A stretch of DNA of 64,000 nucleotides from Candidatus Poribacteria bacterium (GTDB lineage: Bacteria; Poribacteria; WGA-4E; WGA-3G): contig OY282386.1 of assembly GCA_958295945.1 (NCBI GenBank), forward strand, positions 682,001 through 746,000. The letters are read 5' to 3'. The notes under the pieces are model-generated. The model was not told where the DNA came from. It made no database searches and saw only the letters and a list, made by a program, of their open reading frames with translations. The translations under genes and the position numbers were made by a program. Numbering within the stretch: position 1 is the stretch's first letter; every line of letters begins with the position of its first letter. Below, piece after piece: positions 51,608-60,053 of this stretch.

Positions 51608-52825
51608 ATGAACAGCAGTCCAGCATATAATCTGTTAGCCGAAACATTAGAAAAACAAGGCATCCAAATAGAGACAGTAAAGTCATTCCTCAAACGTCAA
51701 CATATTGAGACACCTTCGTGGGGGTACGGAAATTCTGGTACCCGTTTCGGTGTTTTTGAACAACCTGGTGCAGCGAGGAATGCAGCGGAACGTTTAGAAG
51801 ATGCAGCCACCGTTCATAGATTTACCGGCGTTGCTCCAACTGTCGCGCTACATATCCCTTGGGACAAAACTGATGATTGGGGTGCATTGAAACAATATGC
51901 TGCAGATCTTGGAATCGGAATCGGAGCAATCAATCCCAATGTCTTTCAAGACCAAGTGTATAAACTTGGTAGTGTATGCAATCCAGAAGTGGAGATACGT
52001 CGTCTCGCTATTGATCATATGTTAGAGTGCGTAGACATCATGAATAAAACGGGATCTGACCTGTTGAGTTTGTGGTTCGCTGATGGTACTAACTTTCCTG
52101 GGCAAGCGAATTTCAGGAGACGTAAACAGTGGATGACAGAAGCGTTAAGTGAAGTCTACGATGCATTGCCCGATGCTACACGTATGCTGATTGAATATAA
52201 GTTCTTTGAACCAGCATTTTATCACACCGATTTAGCAGATTGGGGTACTGCTTACCTGATGGCAAACAAACTCGGTCCTAAAGCGCAAGTACTGGTCGAT
52301 CTTGGACACCATCCACAAGGTACTAATATTGAGTTCATTGTTGCATATCTAATTGACGAAGGTAAACTTGGTGGATTTCACTTCAACTGCAGAAAATATG
52401 CTGACGACGATCTCACGGTAGGATCTATCAATCCACAGGAACTTTTCCTCATCTACACTGAACTTGTTGCCGCAGAACTTGATCCTGACACTGAAACTGA
52501 TATCGCCTATATGATTGACCAGAGTCACAACTTGAAGCCGAAGGTAGAAGCGAGTATCCAATCCGTGTGTAACTTACAGAAAGCGTATGCAAAAGCATTG
52601 TTAGTTGACCGAGAAGCATTGGCTGAAGCACAAGATGTTGCTGACCTTGTTGAAGCAGAGAGTATCCTACAACGTGCGTATGAAACAGATGTGAATCCAT
52701 TACTGGAACAAGTTCGGTTGGAGATGGACCGAGACCCACATCCACTCACTGCATATCGGAAGAGTGGTTACTACGAAAAGATAAGCAAAGTGCGTGTCGG
52801 TGGTGAGAGCCAAGGTTGGGCATGA
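51608..52825 (+). CDS. rhaI: L-rhamnose isomerase-type sugar isomerase
   Basis: ATG 51608 follows AGGAGAAACATAT. The 405-aa TIM-barrel protein has [28 protein letters not shown] (Glu ligand), [30 protein letters not shown] and [13 protein letters not shown], the set of the RhaI (Pseudomonas-type) rhamnose/broad-sugar isomerase family. It interconverts L-rhamnose and L-rhamnulose, or other aldose/ketose pairs. Its stop overlaps the next start by four bases, first gene of a four-gene unit. Confidence 0.8.
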   Translation: MNSSPAYNLLAETLEKQGIQIETVKSFLKRQHIETPSWGYGNSGTRFGVFEQPGAARNAAERLEDAATVHRFTGVAPTVALHIPWDKTDDWGALKQYAADLGIGIGAINPNVFQDQVYKLGSVCNPEVEIRRLAIDHMLECVDIMNKTGSDLLSLWFADGTNFPGQANFRRRKQWMTEALSEVYDALPDATRMLIEYKFFEPAFYHTDLADWGTAYLMANKLGPKAQVLVDLGHHPQGTNIEFIVAYLIDEGKLGGFHFNCRKYADDDLTVGSINPQELFLIYTELVAAELDPDTETDIAYMIDQSHNLKPKVEASIQSVCNLQKAYAKALLVDREALAEAQDVADLVEAESILQRAYETDVNPLLEQVRLEMDRDPHPLTAYRKSGYYEKISKVRVGGESQGWA

Positions 52826-53796
52826 GGAACATAAAAATAGGCATTGTTGGCTCAGGAGGTATGGCACGGAACCATCTTTCACGATTATCATCTTTAGAAA
52901 CAGCAAAAGTAGTTGCGATTTCCTCCAGAAACGAACAAACAGGAAAACAACTTGCGACTGAATCGGCTGCTACGTTTATCTCTGATTGGAACCAACTGGT
53001 TGAACAAGACGATATTGATGCTGTTGTGATTTGTACTCATAACAACAGCCATGGTGAAATTGCCATCGCTGCTTTGCAAGCAGACAAGCATGTTTTTGTG
53101 GAATATCCGCTTGCGAACAGTGTTGATGAAGGTGAGATGGTTTTGCATCTTGCCAAAACGCGCGGTCGTGTCCTTCGAGTTTCCCATCCTGAAGTTGTAT
53201 CAAATACCCACGCTGCACTCAAGCAAAAGGCTTCTGAATTGGGTGATTTGCTTTTCACATCATTTGTTCGGTTAACTCCAGGTCGTGGTGCGCGTCCTGA
53301 AATCCTTTTCAACCTGCTAGTCTCAGGAATACCTGCTCACTTCTTTGTCTACCATATTTATCCTATAGTTGATATGTTCGGTGATGCGAAATGGGTGCAT
53401 GGTGGTGCGAGTTACGAAGGATTAACCGATTCTGGACAATATGAACGTTTTGTGAATACCATCACCGTTGAATTCAAACAAGGTGGCATCGGACAGTGGA
53501 GTTGGACAGGAGGCATTGTCATAAACACGGCAGAGCAGCATGAACGATATGTTCTCACCGAAGGCACATTATCCGATGATGGAAACGGCTGGAGATGTTC
53601 AACACCGAGAGAAGTTACGGATTTGACAATTCCAAATACCCGTCAACCCTCAATTCAGGAACTTTGGATATCTGAAATTCAGAATTCTGCACAGCACGAA
53701 CCTTGTTTAGTTGATGCAGAGGTTGCACTCTCTGCAATTCGGATTAGCCTTGCCACAGCAGAATCAATAGAAGAAAATAGACAGATAAAATTATGA
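52822..53796 (+). CDS. Gfo/Idh/MocA-family oxidoreductase
   Basis: ATG 52822 overlaps the isomerase stop (ATGA). The 324-aa protein has the N-terminal NAD(P)-binding [13 protein letters not shown] and the C-terminal sheet domain typical of the family. [11 protein letters not shown] replaces the usual EKPxA, so the conserved Lys is Tyr, unusual and possibly affecting catalysis. It probably oxidises or reduces a sugar or its derivative in the same pathway as its neighbours. It overlaps rpiA by four bases. Confidence 0.82.
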   Translation: MRNIKIGIVGSGGMARNHLSRLSSLETAKVVAISSRNEQTGKQLATESAATFISDWNQLVEQDDIDAVVICTHNNSHGEIAIAALQADKHVFVEYPLANSVDEGEMVLHLAKTRGRVLRVSHPEVVSNTHAALKQKASELGDLLFTSFVRLTPGRGARPEILFNLLVSGIPAHFFVYHIYPIVDMFGDAKWVHGGASYEGLTDSGQYERFVNTITVEFKQGGIGQWSWTGGIVINTAEQHERYVLTEGTLSDDGNGWRCSTPREVTDLTIPNTRQPSIQELWISEIQNSAQHEPCLVDAEVALSAIRISLATAESIEENRQIKL

Positions 53797-54467
53797 ACGT
53801 TGAGCACCTAAAAAAGATTGCAGCTGAAAAAGCCACCGAAGAAATCCGAGAGGGTATGGTTGTCGGATTAGGTACGGGTTCAACTGTATTTTACGCACTA
53901 TTGAAGATTGGAACGATGGTTCGAGATGGACTCAATATCATCGGGGTTCCGACATCTTCAGGCACTGAGCAAATCGCTACTGAACAAGGCATTCCACTTT
54001 CCACACTTGCTGCACATTCTACTATAGAATTAACCATTGATGGTGCTGACGAAGTAGATGCACACCTAAACTTAATTAAGGGTGGTGGTGCAGCACTTGT
54101 CAGAGAGAAGATAATTGCTAACGCTTCAAGACGAATCCTGATTGTCGTTGATGAAAGCAAGGTGTCGCAGGTACTCGGTACTTCGTTCGCTTTACCTGTT
54201 GAGATCGTGCAATTCGGATGGGAAGTAACGAAGCGAGAAGTTGATAAAGTCTGCGGACAATCAGAAATGCGCGGTGGCGTTCAAAATCCGTTGATTACGG
54301 ATAACGGAAACTATATCTTGGACTGTCATTTTGATGGTATCCCTGAACCAGAGAAGGTTGAATTGCAGTTGAACAATATTCCCGGTGTCGTTGAAAACGG
54401 CATTTTTGTAGATCGTGCGGATAAGGTTATTATCGGAACACCTGATGGTATCCGCTATATGGAGTAA
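53793..54467 (+). CDS. rpiA: Ribose-5-phosphate isomerase A
   Basis: The 224-aa product matches RpiA over its full length: VGLGTGSTVFYAL, VPTSSGTEQIA, LTIDGADEVDAHLNLIKGGGAALVREKIIA, VVDESKV and VDRADKVIIGTPDGI. It interconverts ribose-5-phosphate and ribulose-5-phosphate in the pentose phosphate pathway. It overlaps the oxidoreductase gene by ATGA and is followed by the outer-membrane gene after 5 bases, so all are one unit. Confidence 0.95.
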   Translation: MNVEHLKKIAAEKATEEIREGMVVGLGTGSTVFYALLKIGTMVRDGLNIIGVPTSSGTEQIATEQGIPLSTLAAHSTIELTIDGADEVDAHLNLIKGGGAALVREKIIANASRRILIVVDESKVSQVLGTSFALPVEIVQFGWEVTKREVDKVCGQSEMRGGVQNPLITDNGNYILDCHFDGIPEPEKVELQLNNIPGVVENGIFVDRADKVIIGTPDGIRYME

Positions 54468-54472
54468 GATCT

Positions 54473-55294
54473 ATGTCCAAACATCTGATGTTGTTAATTT
54501 TGCTGTTTACTATTTTCTGCATGTTTTCAACTGACGTTAGTAGTGAAATCTTTAGTGATAGTGGATTGGTGGATATTCCGACAGGTGAAGTGCTAAAACA
54601 CGGGATTTTTGGGGTAGGAGTATACGCTCCTTTCCAGGATATATCAGAATTCCAACGCAATACTGTCATTTTTCGTGTCAGCTTCGGTATGTTTGATAGG
54701 GTAGAATTTGGAGCGACACATATATTACCTCATAGTAATGATGCTTCTCGTTCGTTTTTAGCCCATTTAAAAGCACACATTGTAACTGAATCTGGATTAA
54801 TTCCAAATGTTGCGTTAGGAATAGAGAATCTCGGTGATAAAGTTAGTTATAAGTGGAACACCTACGAACCGCAATCATCATATCTTGTCATCAGCAAAAC
54901 GTTCAACCTGCCACGTATCCATCTGATATCGGGTCATATCGGTATTGGCAACAACCGGTTTGCTACTGATGATCGTCCTGTTGGATTTTTCGCAGGTGTA
55001 AGCACAGAAATATCTCCTGCTTTTGCCAGAGGCGATATAGGGTTCAATCTGGAATATGATGGGGTCGGTGTTAACGCTGGTGTTCGCCATACTGCCAATA
55101 GTGGATTTCAGATTGCTGCTGGTGTTGAGACATTGAACAACCCTGATGAAATCAGATATCTCCTGTCAATTTCGTGGTCAAATGCAAAAATGCTGGAACA
55201 GATTGACGGTGTCAAAAGATTGGCAAGGCAAGCAGCAAAACTTGCAAGCCAAGCAAGAAGGCAAACAGAAAGTTCTGAGGAAACGACAGAGTAG
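54473..55294 (+). CDS. Exported YjbH-like outer-membrane beta-barrel protein
   Basis: ATG 54473 follows GGAGTAAGATCT at the end of rpiA. The 273-aa protein has a signal peptide (MSKHLMLLILLFTIFCMFST). The body has alternating aromatic strands (GIFGVGVYAPFQ, VIFRVSFGMFDRVEFGATH, GDIGFNLEYDGVGVNAGV), as in YjbH-type lipoprotein/barrel proteins. The last 40 residues are Lys/Ala/Gln-rich and helical (LARQAAKLASQARRQ), which could lie in the periplasm. Its position in a sugar operon hints at envelope sugar handling, but that is weak. Confidence 0.65.
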   Translation: MSKHLMLLILLFTIFCMFSTDVSSEIFSDSGLVDIPTGEVLKHGIFGVGVYAPFQDISEFQRNTVIFRVSFGMFDRVEFGATHILPHSNDASRSFLAHLKAHIVTESGLIPNVALGIENLGDKVSYKWNTYEPQSSYLVISKTFNLPRIHLISGHIGIGNNRFATDDRPVGFFAGVSTEISPAFARGDIGFNLEYDGVGVNAGVRHTANSGFQIAAGVETLNNPDEIRYLLSISWSNAKMLEQIDGVKRLARQAAKLASQARRQTESSEETTE

Positions 55295-55366
55295 AAGTAT
55301 CTTAGGATAACGACTTGTGCCAGTTAACTATTTGTTTTTAAAGCTTTCACATGTATTAGGTTTTTA

Positions 55367-55451
55367 GGACACACATATCGTCCCTACGGGACTAAAGAAG
55401 GTGTACTATGCCGTTTTCTATAAACATATCGTCCCTACGGGACTAAAGACC
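55367..55451. repeat. Two CGTCCCTACGGGACTAAAG hairpin units
   Basis: ATATCGTCCCTACGGGACTA followed by AAG occurs at about 55376-55398 and 55428-55450. It is related to the unit near 1313-1334 (GCGTCCCTACGGGACTGAAG). GTCCC/GGGAC gives a short stem. Confidence 0.75.
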
Positions 55452-55572
55452 GTTCAAAGAAAAAGAAATGTCCTTAAACATCCTGTTTACGTGAAACTAT
55501 ATTTAACATTTAGTTATTTAGCACAACTCGTTAGGATAATATAGTTCAACAACATTTAACTGTTTTAGTTTG

Positions 55573-56487
55573 CTACTTTGCCTCAATAGATTCCATAACT
55601 TCTTGTAATGACTTGAGCAATTCCGTGGAGAAATCTTGAGGTGGCACAAGTATAATCTCAATCCGTCTATTTTTTGCTTTTGCCTCCGCAGTCTCAGCAG
55701 TGTCTATCGGTTGATAGAACGCATATCCCGTTCCCGATAAACGCTTCGGATCAATTTTAGCATTTTCCTGCAAATATTTCACCGCAGAAATTGAACGTTG
55801 GGTTGATAAGTCCCAGTTTCGCAATTCATCGCCTGCAATAGGGTTGTTGTCTGTATGTCCTTCAACATGAATGGCATAATCCGCATAATCTTTGTTGAGT
55901 AACACCTCTTCAGCAATTGCGTCAAGAAGTTCTTTCCCCTCTTTACTAAGGATTGCACTTCCAGTTTCAAACAGGATTTTTCCCTTTACATCAAGTGTCA
56001 ATCGTCCTGCTTCATCTAACACTGCGCCGACTGAGTCTTTGAATCTATCTTGGATTGCGGCAATTGAACGTTGGGATTGCTTGCGTATCCGTTGTAGTTC
56101 AAATTCAATCTTGTTAAGTTGTGCTCTGAGACCTTCCTTTTCACTTTCAAGTTTACTCTTGTCCTGTTGGAGTTTGTTCCGATCAGCAGCGATTTTTCGC
56201 GCAGCTTCACTTGCATTCTCCAATATCTCTTTTGTTTGGGTTAATTCAGATTGTGTATCTTTTAGTGTTTTCTCAGTTTCAGCTAACTTCTTTTCCAATC
56301 CTGTTTTTGCAGTCTCGGTTTTTTGTAGCGTTGCTTGAGTCGTCTCTAAGTTAGTTTTAGTAGTAGACAGGTCTGATTCTGTCTGCTTGAGTTTGTCAGA
56401 TGTTGTATATAACAGTATCGCAAGAACGATGGCTGCAATTACACTAACCGCTATGGCAACAACTGCTGCAATCCCTTTTTTGTTCAT
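55573..56487 (-). CDS. OmpA-family peptidoglycan-binding protein with coiled coil
   Basis: ATG 56487 follows AAGGAGGATAACA. The 304-aa product has a single helix (about 7-30, AAVVAIAVSVIAAIVLAIL), a coiled coil of about 100 residues and a C-terminal OmpA/MotB domain with GKILFETGSAILSKEG, VEGHTDNNPI and AKNRRIEIIL (Arg pair for peptidoglycan). It is anchored in the inner membrane and reaches the cell wall. Flanked downstream on the same strand by a reverse spacer, and preceded by an RNHCP gene two bases away. Confidence 0.85.
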   Translation of the reverse strand: MNKKGIAAVVAIAVSVIAAIVLAILLYTTSDKLKQTESDLSTTKTNLETTQATLQKTETAKTGLEKKLAETEKTLKDTQSELTQTKEILENASEAARKIAADRNKLQQDKSKLESEKEGLRAQLNKIEFELQRIRKQSQRSIAAIQDRFKDSVGAVLDEAGRLTLDVKGKILFETGSAILSKEGKELLDAIAEEVLLNKDYADYAIHVEGHTDNNPIAGDELRNWDLSTQRSISAVKYLQENAKIDPKRLSGTGYAFYQPIDTAETAEAKAKNRRIEIILVPPQDFSTELLKSLQEVMESIEAK

Positions 56488-56489
56488 TG

Positions 56490-56786
56490 TTATCCTCCTT
56501 GTAAACTGAGTATTACCTCAAAACTATCATTTTTTGATGTCTTATTGTTCTTTGATGTTCCGCACACGGTACAGCGATGAATCAGGATGTATTCACCTTT
56601 TTTCATTGTAAATCCTACCGGTTCCATCAGTCCTTTACAACTTTCAGCGCGATCCCCCGGATTAATATCTACATGTTGACTCCATAGACATTCTGGACAG
56701 TGATTGGTGTATCCATCCCCCTTTACAAACACCTCGCAATTGTCGCATGTAAAATCTTCAATGTGTCGTTGGAATTTCTTGTTCAT
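56490..56786 (-). CDS. RNHCP-family zinc-binding small protein
   Basis: ATG 56786 is chosen over an upstream TTG. The 98-aa product matches the RNHCP family: FTCDNCEVFV, GYTNHCPECLWSQHVD, GDRAESCKGLMEP and HRCTVCGTSKNN, giving four CxxC-type zinc sites. The signature Arg is Thr (TNHCP). It lies two bases upstream of the OmpA-type gene. A TnpB element inserted just beyond its start may have displaced the native promoter. Function unknown. Confidence 0.75.
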   Translation of the reverse strand: MNKKFQRHIEDFTCDNCEVFVKGDGYTNHCPECLWSQHVDINPGDRAESCKGLMEPVGFTMKKGEYILIHRCTVCGTSKNNKTSKNDSFEVILSLQGG

Positions 56787-56973
56787 CAATCTTCGGGCAG
56801 GAGACCCAATCCTTTAGGTTTGGGAGGAATGCCCGTTCCTATATTTTTCTTGACAAACTATGTCATATATGTTACGATATTCTCAGCATTGTTGGTAGAG
56901 AATACGATCCACCTTGCTTGAGGTGGTCTCCACCAAAACCGAATCGTGTCGGAAGCAATACTTGAGTAAAACA

Positions 56974-58095
56974 ATGCGCACCTACAAATACAAGATACGC
57001 AATCACAAAAAGAACAAACGCTTCGGCAATCTGCTTGATGATCTTTGTGATGTGCACAACCACTTTTTGCGTTTGGAAAAACGTTATTACCGCAGATACG
57101 AAAAATACGCTGGTAGATATAGGCTGCAACCGCATCTTACCAAGTTGCTCAAGACGACCAAGAAACATTGGGCTTGGATACCGCGTGACACTTTGGATGC
57201 TGCGATTATTCGCATAGATGCTGCATATCAACGCTTCTTTGCTGGTCAAGGTGGACTTCCTAAATTCAAACGTAAATATCGTTATCGTTCTGCGAAGTTT
57301 CAAACAGGCTACAAACTTGAAAATGGTCGTGTGTGTATCTCTTTCAAGTCGTGGAATGACACCACACAATCTCTGAAATTCAATCGTCGCTGGTTTTCTT
57401 TTCACCAACACCGAGACTGGCACGGCACTGTCCGCTATGTCCAAATACTCCGTGATAGTGCCGGTGAATACTGGCTTTACATTGTCACCGATGATACTTC
57501 TACCGAACCTATGCAACAAACAGGTGAGAGCGTAGGTATAGACTTCGGGTTGAAAACATTTTTGACATTGAGCATTGGTGAAAAGATACAAGCACCAGAA
57601 TTCTTGAAACAATCTTTGAAACACCTTCGCAAACTGAATAAAGCTGTGAGTCGTAAAGTCAAAGGGTCTAACAATTGGTATCGCGCTATTAGAGAACTCG
57701 CACGGCATTATATCAAAATAGCAAACCAACGGCTTGACTGGCAGTGGAAACTTGCTACAGACTTGTGCAGAAGGTTTGATACGATTGCTGCTGAAACGTT
57801 GAACCTTAATGGCATGAAGCGGTTGTGGGGACGTAAAGTCTCCGATCTCGGATTTTACCAGTTTATTCAATTGTTGGCATTCAAATGTTTCAAACATCAT
57901 AAAGTATTCTTTCAAGTCGGACAATGGACACCTACTACAAAACCTTGTAGCAACTGCGGAGATAAAAACGACACTCTTTCTCTCAATGATAGACAGTGGA
58001 CATGTTCACAATGTAATTCCGAACATGATAGAGACATAAACGCTGCTATCAACATATTACGGGCTGCTTATGATCCCGTTGTGGAGCAGATGTGA
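56974..58095 (+). CDS. tnpB: TnpB RNA-guided nuclease
   Basis: ATG 56974 is chosen; the frame opens 20 codons upstream without a ribosome site. The 373-aa protein has the full TnpB plan: N-terminal wedge domain, RuvC motifs GIDFGLKTFLTL (D190), AAETLNLNG (E274) and HDRDINAAINIL (D354), and a zinc finger CSNC...CSQC (C325, C328, C344, C347). All three catalytic acids are present, so it should be active. TnpB cuts DNA under guidance of a transcript from the element's 3' end. No TnpA accompanies it. Confidence 0.9.
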   Translation: MRTYKYKIRNHKKNKRFGNLLDDLCDVHNHFLRLEKRYYRRYEKYAGRYRLQPHLTKLLKTTKKHWAWIPRDTLDAAIIRIDAAYQRFFAGQGGLPKFKRKYRYRSAKFQTGYKLENGRVCISFKSWNDTTQSLKFNRRWFSFHQHRDWHGTVRYVQILRDSAGEYWLYIVTDDTSTEPMQQTGESVGIDFGLKTFLTLSIGEKIQAPEFLKQSLKHLRKLNKAVSRKVKGSNNWYRAIRELARHYIKIANQRLDWQWKLATDLCRRFDTIAAETLNLNGMKRLWGRKVSDLGFYQFIQLLAFKCFKHHKVFFQVGQWTPTTKPCSNCGDKNDTLSLNDRQWTCSQCNSEHDRDINAAINILRAAYDPVVEQM

Positions 58096-58172
58096 GACGG
58101 ATGTTCTCTTTGGAGAACAACGCTAACTGCTACGAAGCACAAGCCCAATCCTTTAGGTTTGGGTGCTATGAC
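58081..58172 (+). ncRNA. Predicted guide RNA (omega-RNA) end of the TnpB element
   Basis: From the last tnpB codons, GTGGAGCAGATGTGAGACG, through GAAGCACAAGCCC and the terminal hairpin CCCAATCCTTTAGGTTTGGG to CTATGAC. The same layout survives in the tnpB-less relic (GTGGAGCAGACGTAAGACG, GAAGCACAAGCCC), so selection or shared origin kept it. By TnpB biology the guide would be the flank after 58172, TGGTTATTCTCTTAAGAGTC. The exact RNA 5' end cannot be seen. Confidence 0.55.
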
Positions 58173-58175
58173 TGG

Positions 58176-58772
58176 TTATTCTCTTAAGAGTCTGAGTCGT
58201 TCCAAAGTGCGTTTTAGACTTGGAGAAACGGTGGCTGCGCGTTCTAGATCCCAATGGTCTCTGACAAACGAACTCAATCTGGTGTTATAACCATAACTGA
58301 AAGGAATTCCTGATCCTTGTTGCGGTATCAACTCATTTCGCAATTTTCTTTTTTTGCTCATTCGTGCAAGTGAAACGAGGAATTCTTTAGGATTAAGTAT
58401 CTCATCTGTGGCCCTTGGAATACGATGGATAGGGATTGATAAGAAGTTTGCAATCCCTATCCTATCTGCTATCACCCACGATTCTACTTCCATTACTGCT
58501 ACGCGAAATATTAATCTTGGATGAAGTGGACCTTTAATCCAAGAGCGAATGAGTCTTGGAGGACAATTCTTTGGTGAATCTAAGTCAGTCAACAAGAATA
58601 TATCCATCCCATTGGCTGCCCTATTCAGTTCTAGTGCTTTTTCCCGAAGGTATGCATTACCACCTTCCCTTATTGTATCAGTGATTTTGATAGCAAAACT
58701 ATTTAGAATTTTTGTTGCGATTGCCTCACTGAGTTCATCCTCAACGGCAAGGATTATGTTGTCTAAAATCAT
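58176..58772 (-). CDS. TOPRIM-like protein paired with the AAA ATPase
   Basis: The 198-aa product overlaps the ATPase gene by ATGA, so the pair is one operon. Motifs: LAVEDELSEAIATKIL (Glu-rich TOPRIM opening), IFLLTDLDSP (DxD) and VAVMEVESWVIADRIGI, which recalls DUF4276/TOPRIM-type nuclease partners of overcoming-lysogenization-like ATPases. The C-terminal half is basic. A nuclease or toxin activated by the ATPase is the likely role. Family name is uncertain. Confidence 0.6.
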   Translation of the reverse strand: MILDNIILAVEDELSEAIATKILNSFAIKITDTIREGGNAYLREKALELNRAANGMDIFLLTDLDSPKNCPPRLIRSWIKGPLHPRLIFRVAVMEVESWVIADRIGIANFLSIPIHRIPRATDEILNPKEFLVSLARMSKKRKLRNELIPQQGSGIPFSYGYNTRLSSFVRDHWDLERAATVSPSLKRTLERLRLLRE

Positions 58773-59923
58773 TCAACTAAACTCAACATTTCAACTTTTT
58801 CCGATCTGGTCCGTGAAAGTACAACTTCACCGATTGTAAACCCATTTTCAAGGAGTGCTCCAACTTCAACGAAATCAGAGAAAGGCATTACTGTCGTTCC
58901 TTCATTAGCAGGTAAGAGTAAATGGACTTCACTACTATCAATACATCCTTCCTTTAGAAGTACATCGCTTTGTGTACTAACTAACATCTGACATTGCCTA
59001 TCTCTCCCCATCCGAGAAATCAAAGGTGCAAGTTGAGCAACAATTCCGAGATTCAATGAAAGTTCTGGTTCTTCTAACAATACAATTGAATCGTTTTCAA
59101 GAAGGGACCACATCAATCCAATAAGTCTAAGCATTCCATCAGAGAATTGCTCTTCTTGATGTACTGCCTGAGTTGAATTCCAATGTTCATAACGTGCTTG
59201 TAAATGTGGGTGTCCTGTGTTTTTGTCGTGAACGAATTCTAACTTTTCTAACTGTGGTATGGCAATTTTAAGTGTATGTTCAATCTTTTTAAGACGGGAC
59301 CGACGGGTGCTTGGATGTACACTTGCGACTCTATGAAGAAATCCCTGTCCAAACGGATCGTCTTCAATAATTTTTCCCTGAATCTTATCCGCATATCGGA
59401 TAAATTGCGGTACTAAATGGAGGTATGTGATATTTCTAAGGAATTTGCCAATTTCACGGAATTTTGCATTCGTAGCACTTTGTTCAAGTGCGGTTTGGGT
59501 GAGACGATCAGGGTCTTCGGTATCATCAGCATCAGGTCTATCCAGGAGTAGTTGATCTTCTTGCCAAACCCGTTCATGCGTGAGATATGCATCACAGTCT
59601 TCGCGAGTCTCACGTCGGAATCCTATGCCGTACCGCCATGTTGCAGATGAACAAGATGTTTCCGCGATATGGATTTCAAGAGCGACCTCTGTAACATTTT
59701 GAGTAGCTAAACACTGAATATTGGAGACCCCACCCCGATCCTTAACTGCTTTCTGAAATCCGCCACCATCCACTTTGACGATATCGCGTAGGAAACGGAA
59801 AATGTCCAACAGATTTGATTTACCAGAAGCGTTTGGTCCAACGATAAATTGGCGTTCTCTGAGAGGAACATCTATCAGTTGAAAATTTCGCCAGTTTTTG
59901 GCAATAAGTTTATTGATAATCAT
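58769..59923 (-). CDS. AAA15-type ATPase of a two-gene defence-like pair
   Basis: ATG 59923 follows AAAGGATCTTGTCATC. The 384-aa protein has Walker A GPNASGKSN (29-37), a signature-like FSDGMLRLIGLM, Walker B SIVLLEEPELSLN and VSTQSDVLL (H-loop position). This is the RecF/SMC-like AAA15/AAA21 layout. In the PARIS, OLD and Gabija-type systems such an ATPase controls a TOPRIM or DUF partner. Here the partner overlaps it. The trigger and the effect are unknown. Confidence 0.75.
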   Translation of the reverse strand: MIINKLIAKNWRNFQLIDVPLRERQFIVGPNASGKSNLLDIFRFLRDIVKVDGGGFQKAVKDRGGVSNIQCLATQNVTEVALEIHIAETSCSSATWRYGIGFRRETREDCDAYLTHERVWQEDQLLLDRPDADDTEDPDRLTQTALEQSATNAKFREIGKFLRNITYLHLVPQFIRYADKIQGKIIEDDPFGQGFLHRVASVHPSTRRSRLKKIEHTLKIAIPQLEKLEFVHDKNTGHPHLQARYEHWNSTQAVHQEEQFSDGMLRLIGLMWSLLENDSIVLLEEPELSLNLGIVAQLAPLISRMGRDRQCQMLVSTQSDVLLKEGCIDSSEVHLLLPANEGTTVMPFSDFVEVGALLENGFTIGEVVLSRTRSEKVEMLSLVE

Positions 59924-60053
59924 GATGACAAGATCCTTTACAATTGATATGTCCGTGACCGTGATATGAAAATGATAACATATTGAGAGGATAGATTCCA
60001 ATCTAAAACTCCGTAGAAATAACGGTAAAATGATATGATTTGTATCAAAATCT

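Larger units (their letters stand above)
56792..58172 (+). mobile_element. IS200/IS605-type element carrying only tnpB
   Basis: The left end includes nested hairpins, with GGGCA...TGCCC outside and CCCAATCCTTTAGGTTTGGG inside (about 56802-56842). The right end repeats CCCAATCCTTTAGGTTTGGG and ends CTATGAC at 58172. No TnpA transposase gene is present. The right-end match to the relic at 26971-27372 places the boundary. The element lies between the RNHCP gene start and the TOPRIM-like gene end. Confidence 0.75.

Noticed and set aside
55367-55451. CGTCCCTACGGGACT units considered as CRISPR repeats
   Set aside because: Only two units here and no array or cas genes; they fit dispersed hairpins better.
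56872-57924. A 350-codon frame antisense to tnpB
   Set aside because: The sense strand encodes a full TnpB with all motifs; the antisense frame matches no family.
58176-59923. Naming the ATPase/TOPRIM pair PARIS
   Set aside because: The small protein does not clearly match the AriB family by the motifs I can see, so I kept a general description.
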